Origin: Candidatus Accumulibacter vicinus
Lineage (GTDB): Bacteria; Pseudomonadota; Gammaproteobacteria; Burkholderiales; Rhodocyclaceae
Direction of reading: 5' to 3'
DNA: 17,768 nt
NCBI GenBank assembly: GCA_002425405.1
Contig: DIME01000081.1
Coordinates: 33,578 to 51,345 of the forward strand
The translations under genes were made by a program, and so were the position numbers. Below, piece after piece: positions 14,696-17,768 of this stretch (positions are counted from its first letter, which is position 1; every line of letters begins with the position of its first letter). The notes beneath the pieces are model-generated. The model was not told the DNA's origin and did not search any database. It saw nothing but the letters and a program-made list of their open reading frames with translations.

Positions 14696-15475
14696 GTGCC
14701 ACGCCAGAACCGCCTAGCGGCGTCGCTCGGCGCCTGCCTCGTCCTGTTGCCCGCCTGTTCCGGCCTGCCCATGACGGGTCACGCCAAGGTCGGCGGCAGC
14801 GCCCAAGCCTATCGCCTGGAGGGTGCAGGCTCGCCGGCCGTGGTGTTCCAGTCCGGCCTGGGGGATGGTGGCGATGCTTGGCGCAAGGTTTTTCCACAGC
14901 TCGTCCGCCAGCGCGCCGGCATCGCCTACGACCGCCTGGGCTACGGCGACAGCGGCCAGGCGGCAGGCCGGCGCGACCCGTGCGCCATCGCCCGTGAGCA
15001 GCACGAGCTGTTGCGATCTGTCGGTTTGCAGCCGCCCTATATCCTGGTCGGCCATTCGCTCGGCGGCCTCTACCAGTACGCCTACGCCAAGCTGTATCCG
15101 GACGAGGTGGCCGGGCTGGTGCTTCTCGAGCCCACCCATCCCGAGCACCTGCAGCGCATGAAGAGCGAAGCGCCGGCCATGGCGGCACTGATCCGCTTCG
15201 CTTACCTGCGCTTCAGCGGCACGATGCAGCGCGAGTTCGACAGCCAGACCGTCTGCGTCGACGCACTGAAGGACAAACCGATGCCCGCGGTGCCGGTGAA
15301 ACTGCTGCTGCGCGGGCGCTTCCTGCCGCCCGAGTCGGGAAGCTTCGCAAGCCTGATGAAATCGCTCTCCGCCGACTGGGAAAGCCTGCTGGGCGGTACC
15401 CGCGCCATGCCGGTGGCGGGTGCCGGTCATTACCTGCAGAGAGTTACCGTCTGTTTGCCGGCTGTGACCGTCTGA
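14696..15475 (+). CDS. Lipoprotein alpha/beta hydrolase, altered C-terminus
   Basis: A 259-residue secreted lipoprotein with a hydrophobic N-terminus and a lipobox LLPAC. The alpha/beta-hydrolase fold shows the oxyanion stretch VVFQSGLGDGGDAW, YDRLGYGDSG, the nucleophile elbow VGHSLGGLY (GxSxG), and the catalytic histidine in GAGHYLQR near the end. The start is GTG at 14696, with AAGGAG just upstream and 3 bases after the serine-hydrolase stop. After GHYLQR the family normally adds a helix of about 15-20 residues. Here it is replaced by VTVCLPAVTV, encoded within the convergent valS end, with a 32-base overlap. The protein therefore looks cut by a rearrangement but keeps its catalytic residues, so activity is possible. 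The substrate is unknown; an esterase role on envelope lipids or peptidoglycan esters is speculation. Confidence 0.9.
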   Translation: MPRQNRLAASLGACLVLLPACSGLPMTGHAKVGGSAQAYRLEGAGSPAVVFQSGLGDGGDAWRKVFPQLVRQRAGIAYDRLGYGDSGQAAGRRDPCAIAREQHELLRSVGLQPPYILVGHSLGGLYQYAYAKLYPDEVAGLVLLEPTHPEHLQRMKSEAPAMAALIRFAYLRFSGTMQREFDSQTVCVDALKDKPMPAVPVKLLLRGRFLPPESGSFASLMKSLSADWESLLGGTRAMPVAGAGHYLQRVTVCLPAVTV

Positions 15476-17768
15476 GGCGTTCGCGTTGCAGTTCGAGTTT
15501 TTCGAGTGTGGCGACGAAGTCCTGGAGGCGCTTTCTTTCCTGTTCGACCACCGCGGCCGGAGCGCGCGCGACGAAGCTCTCGTTGGCGAGTTTGGCTTTC
15601 GCCTTGCCGATCTCGGTGCCGAGTCGCGCGATCTCCTTGTCCAGGCGTTCGCATTCGACGGCGAGGTCGATCTGAACCTGCAGCATCAGCCGGGTTTCGC
15701 CCACGATGGCGATCGGTGCGCTGGCGTCGGCCGGGATTTCGTCGACGATCTGCAGGTCGGAGAGCTTGCAGAGCGCTTTGAGATAGGGCGCGAAGCCGGC
15801 GAGCGATACGGCCTGACCGCAGGCGAGCAGCGGGACCCGCAGTGCCGGTGAGAGGTTCATTTCCCCCCGCAGGTTGCGGCAGGCGTAAGCCAGATTCTTC
15901 AGCTCCTGGACGCTGGCTTCGCTGGCCGGGTCGATGCTTGTCGCCTGCGCCTGCGCCTGCGGATAGGCGGCGAGCATCACCGAGGCATGGGTCTTGCGGC
16001 CAGCAATCGGCGCCACCGCCTGCCAGAGCTCCTCGGTAATGAAGGGCAGCAGCGGGTGGGCCAGGCGCAGCACCGTCTCCAGTACGCGCGCCAGCGTCCG
16101 CCGCGTCGCGCGGACTTCTTCGACGGAACCCTGCTGCAGTTGCACCTTCGACAACTCGACATACCAGTCGCAGAACTCGTCCCAGACGAACTCGTAGACC
16201 GAGCGCGCCAGCAGGTCGAAGCGGTAGTCGGCGTAATGCTGTTCGACCTCGGCTTCGGTACGCTGCAGCTTGCTGACGATCCAGCGGTCAGCGAACGAGA
16301 AGCGCAGTGTCGACCCACCGTCGTCGGTCGTACCGCTTGCCAGGCCGAGATCCTGGTCTGCGGTGTGCATCAGCACGAAGCGTGCCGCGTTCCACAGCTT
16401 GTTGCAGAAGTTGCGGTAGCCTTCGCAGCGGTTAAGGTCGAACTTGATGTCGCGACCGGGGCTGGCCAGCGACAGGAAGGTGAAGCGCAGGGCGTCGGTG
16501 CCGAATGCCTGGATGCCTGCCGGGAACTCCTTGCGCGTGCGCTTTTCGATCTCTGCGGCCTGTTTGGGGTTCATCAGTCCGCTGGTGCGCTTCTCGATCA
16601 GCGCGTCGAGGCCGATACCGTCGATGAGGTCGATTGGGTCGAGGACATTGCCCTTCGACTTGCTCATTTTCTGGCCTTCGGCGTCGCGGATCAGGCCGTG
16701 CACATAGACGTGTTTGAAGGGGATTTTGCCGGTGAGATGTCTGGTCATCATCACCATGCGCGCCACCCAGAAGAAAATGATGTCGAAACCGGTCACCAGG
16801 ACTGTCGACGGCAGATAGAGGTCGAGCGCCGGGTTGCTTTCGGCTGGCCACTGCGGCGTCCAGTCGAGCGTCGAGAACGGCCACAGTGCTGACGAATACC
16901 AGGTATCGAGGACGTCCGGATCGCGTGTCAGCGGGCCGAGGTAGCCTTGTGCCGCGGCCTCGTTCCTGGCTTCGGCTTCGTCATGAGCGACAAAGATCTG
17001 TCCACTCTCGCCATACCAGGCGGGAATCTGATGGCCCCACCAGAGCTGCCGCGAGATGCACCAGTCCTGGATGTTGTTCAGCCACTGGTTATAGGTGTTG
17101 ACCCAGTTCTCGGGGAAGAAACGGATCTCGCCTGCCGCGACACATGCCAGTGCCTTGCCGGCGATGCTGCTGCCATCGGCACCGGCCTTGCGCATGGCGA
17201 CAAACCATTGGTCGGTGAGCATTGGCTCGATCACCACCCCGGTACGGTCGCCGCGCGGCACTTTCAGCAGATGCGCATCGACCTTGTCGAGCAGGCCTTC
17301 TGCTTCGAGGTCGGCGACGATCTGCTGGCGCGCTGCGAAGCGATCCATACCCTGGTAGCGAGCCGGGGCGTGGTCGTTGATCTTCGCGTCCAGGGTCAGG
17401 ATCGGGATCATCGGCAGCCTGTGGCGCTGACCGACGGCGTAGTCGTTGAAGTCGTGAGCAGGCGTGACCTTGACGCAACCGGTCCCAAACGCGAGGTCCA
17501 CGTAGGCATCGGCGATGATCGGGATCGCGCGCTCGCAAAGCGGCAGCCTGACCATTTTTCCGATCAGGTGCCGGTAACGCTCGTCGTCGGGATGGACCAT
17601 CACCGCGGTGTCGCCAAGCATGGTTTCCGGGCGTGTCGTGGCAACGGTCAGCGAGCCGCTGCCATCGACCAGCGGATAACGGATGTGCCAGAGCTGGCCT
17701 GGTTCCTCTTCCTGCACCACCTCGAGGTCGGAGACCGCGGTCTGCAGTACCGGGTCCCAGTTGACCAG
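15444..17768 (-). CDS. valS: Valyl-tRNA synthetase, C-terminal 774 residues (5' end outside window)
   Basis: ValS charges tRNA-Val with valine in the cytoplasm. The frame is open through the window end (LVNWDPVLQTAVSDLEVV), so the first 170-180 residues with the HIGH motif lie outside. Visible are the editing domain (VATTRPETMLGDTAVMVHPD, GTGCVKVTPAHDFND), the ISRQLWWGHQIPAWYG stretch, LYLPSTVLVTGFDIIFFWVA, and the KMSKS motif in GQKMSKSKGNVLDPIDLIDG. The anticodon-binding domain follows (RFVLMHT ... WDEFCDWYVEL). The C-terminal coiled coil, RLDKEIARLGTEIGKAKAKL, is typical of ValS. The last ten residues (RRSQPANRR) lie within the sequence shared with the hydrolase. No terminator is seen between the convergent genes. 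An essential enzyme, expected to work. Confidence 0.97.
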   Translation of the reverse strand: MVNWDPVLQTAVSDLEVVQEEEPGQLWHIRYPLVDGSGSLTVATTRPETMLGDTAVMVHPDDERYRHLIGKMVRLPLCERAIPIIADAYVDLAFGTGCVKVTPAHDFNDYAVGQRHRLPMIPILTLDAKINDHAPARYQGMDRFAARQQIVADLEAEGLLDKVDAHLLKVPRGDRTGVVIEPMLTDQWFVAMRKAGADGSSIAGKALACVAAGEIRFFPENWVNTYNQWLNNIQDWCISRQLWWGHQIPAWYGESGQIFVAHDEAEARNEAAAQGYLGPLTRDPDVLDTWYSSALWPFSTLDWTPQWPAESNPALDLYLPSTVLVTGFDIIFFWVARMVMMTRHLTGKIPFKHVYVHGLIRDAEGQKMSKSKGNVLDPIDLIDGIGLDALIEKRTSGLMNPKQAAEIEKRTRKEFPAGIQAFGTDALRFTFLSLASPGRDIKFDLNRCEGYRNFCNKLWNAARFVLMHTADQDLGLASGTTDDGGSTLRFSFADRWIVSKLQRTEAEVEQHYADYRFDLLARSVYEFVWDEFCDWYVELSKVQLQQGSVEEVRATRRTLARVLETVLRLAHPLLPFITEELWQAVAPIAGRKTHASVMLAAYPQAQAQATSIDPASEASVQELKNLAYACRNLRGEMNLSPALRVPLLACGQAVSLAGFAPYLKALCKLSDLQIVDEIPADASAPIAIVGETRLMLQVQIDLAVECERLDKEIARLGTEIGKAKAKLANESFVARAPAAVVEQERKRLQDFVATLEKLELQRERLRRSQPANRR

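Noticed and set aside
1..17768. CRISPR array, riboswitch, rRNA or replication origin
   Set aside because: No regularly spaced direct repeats beyond the two-copy 28-bp repeat, and no recognisable riboswitch core, rRNA or DnaA-box cluster was seen by eye.

Overview
The window is GC-rich (except one short AT-rich tract) and looks like a betaproteobacterial chromosome, perhaps from the Rhodocyclales or an Accumulibacter-like lineage. That placement is inference from gene style, IS types and the tRNA; no marker gene settles it. Few genes appear intact: a GGDEF-EAL signalling protein, a TauE/SafE permease, a PhzF-family protein, tRNA-Asn, a two-component system, two lipoprotein hydrolases (one with an altered C-terminus) and the 3' part of valS. 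Between them lies a dense series of broken genes and IS fragments.

Layout. 1-3378: a membrane-bound dual GGDEF/EAL protein (minus strand) bracketed by copies of a short inverted repeat, with a structured repeat cluster upstream of its start. 3487-4286: a decayed IS91-family transposase, then a perfect 13-bp dyad at 4313-4341. 4400-6692: a run of truncated genes, namely an acuI-like oxidoreductase lacking its 3' half, the 5' end of an IS1595-family transposase joined to the inside of panB, and a YbfB/YjiJ-type MFS gene with an internal deletion and a frameshift. 6820-8217: a 28-bp direct repeat, an intact TauE/SafE permease and a LysR regulator pseudogene that overlaps its end. 8218-8358: a MITE-like element with imperfect terminal inverted repeats. 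8625-9512: a PhzF-family isomerase-like protein. 9626-9880: an IS1182-type remnant.

9929-10787: tRNA-Asn(GUU) with a clear sigma70-type promoter, an AT-rich stretch of palindromes, an intrinsic terminator, and a convergent fragment resembling the C-terminal part of a very large phage protein. This suggests an old prophage scar beside a tRNA. 10922-15475: the most coherent functional unit. A DesK/NarL-type histidine kinase and response regulator overlap by ATGA and are divergent from a two-gene operon encoding a penicillin-binding/beta-lactamase-fold lipoprotein and an alpha/beta-hydrolase lipoprotein. A perfect 14-bp dyad lies in the divergent control region. 15444-17768: valS (minus, N-terminus outside the window), overlapping the end of the hydrolase tail to tail.

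The most promising biology is the divergent two-component/lipoprotein-hydrolase module with its dyad, a candidate envelope-stress or beta-lactam-responsive system. The most striking genome-evolution signal is the 3.4-10.8 kb stretch, where nearly every second gene is broken and IS ends sit at several breakpoints.
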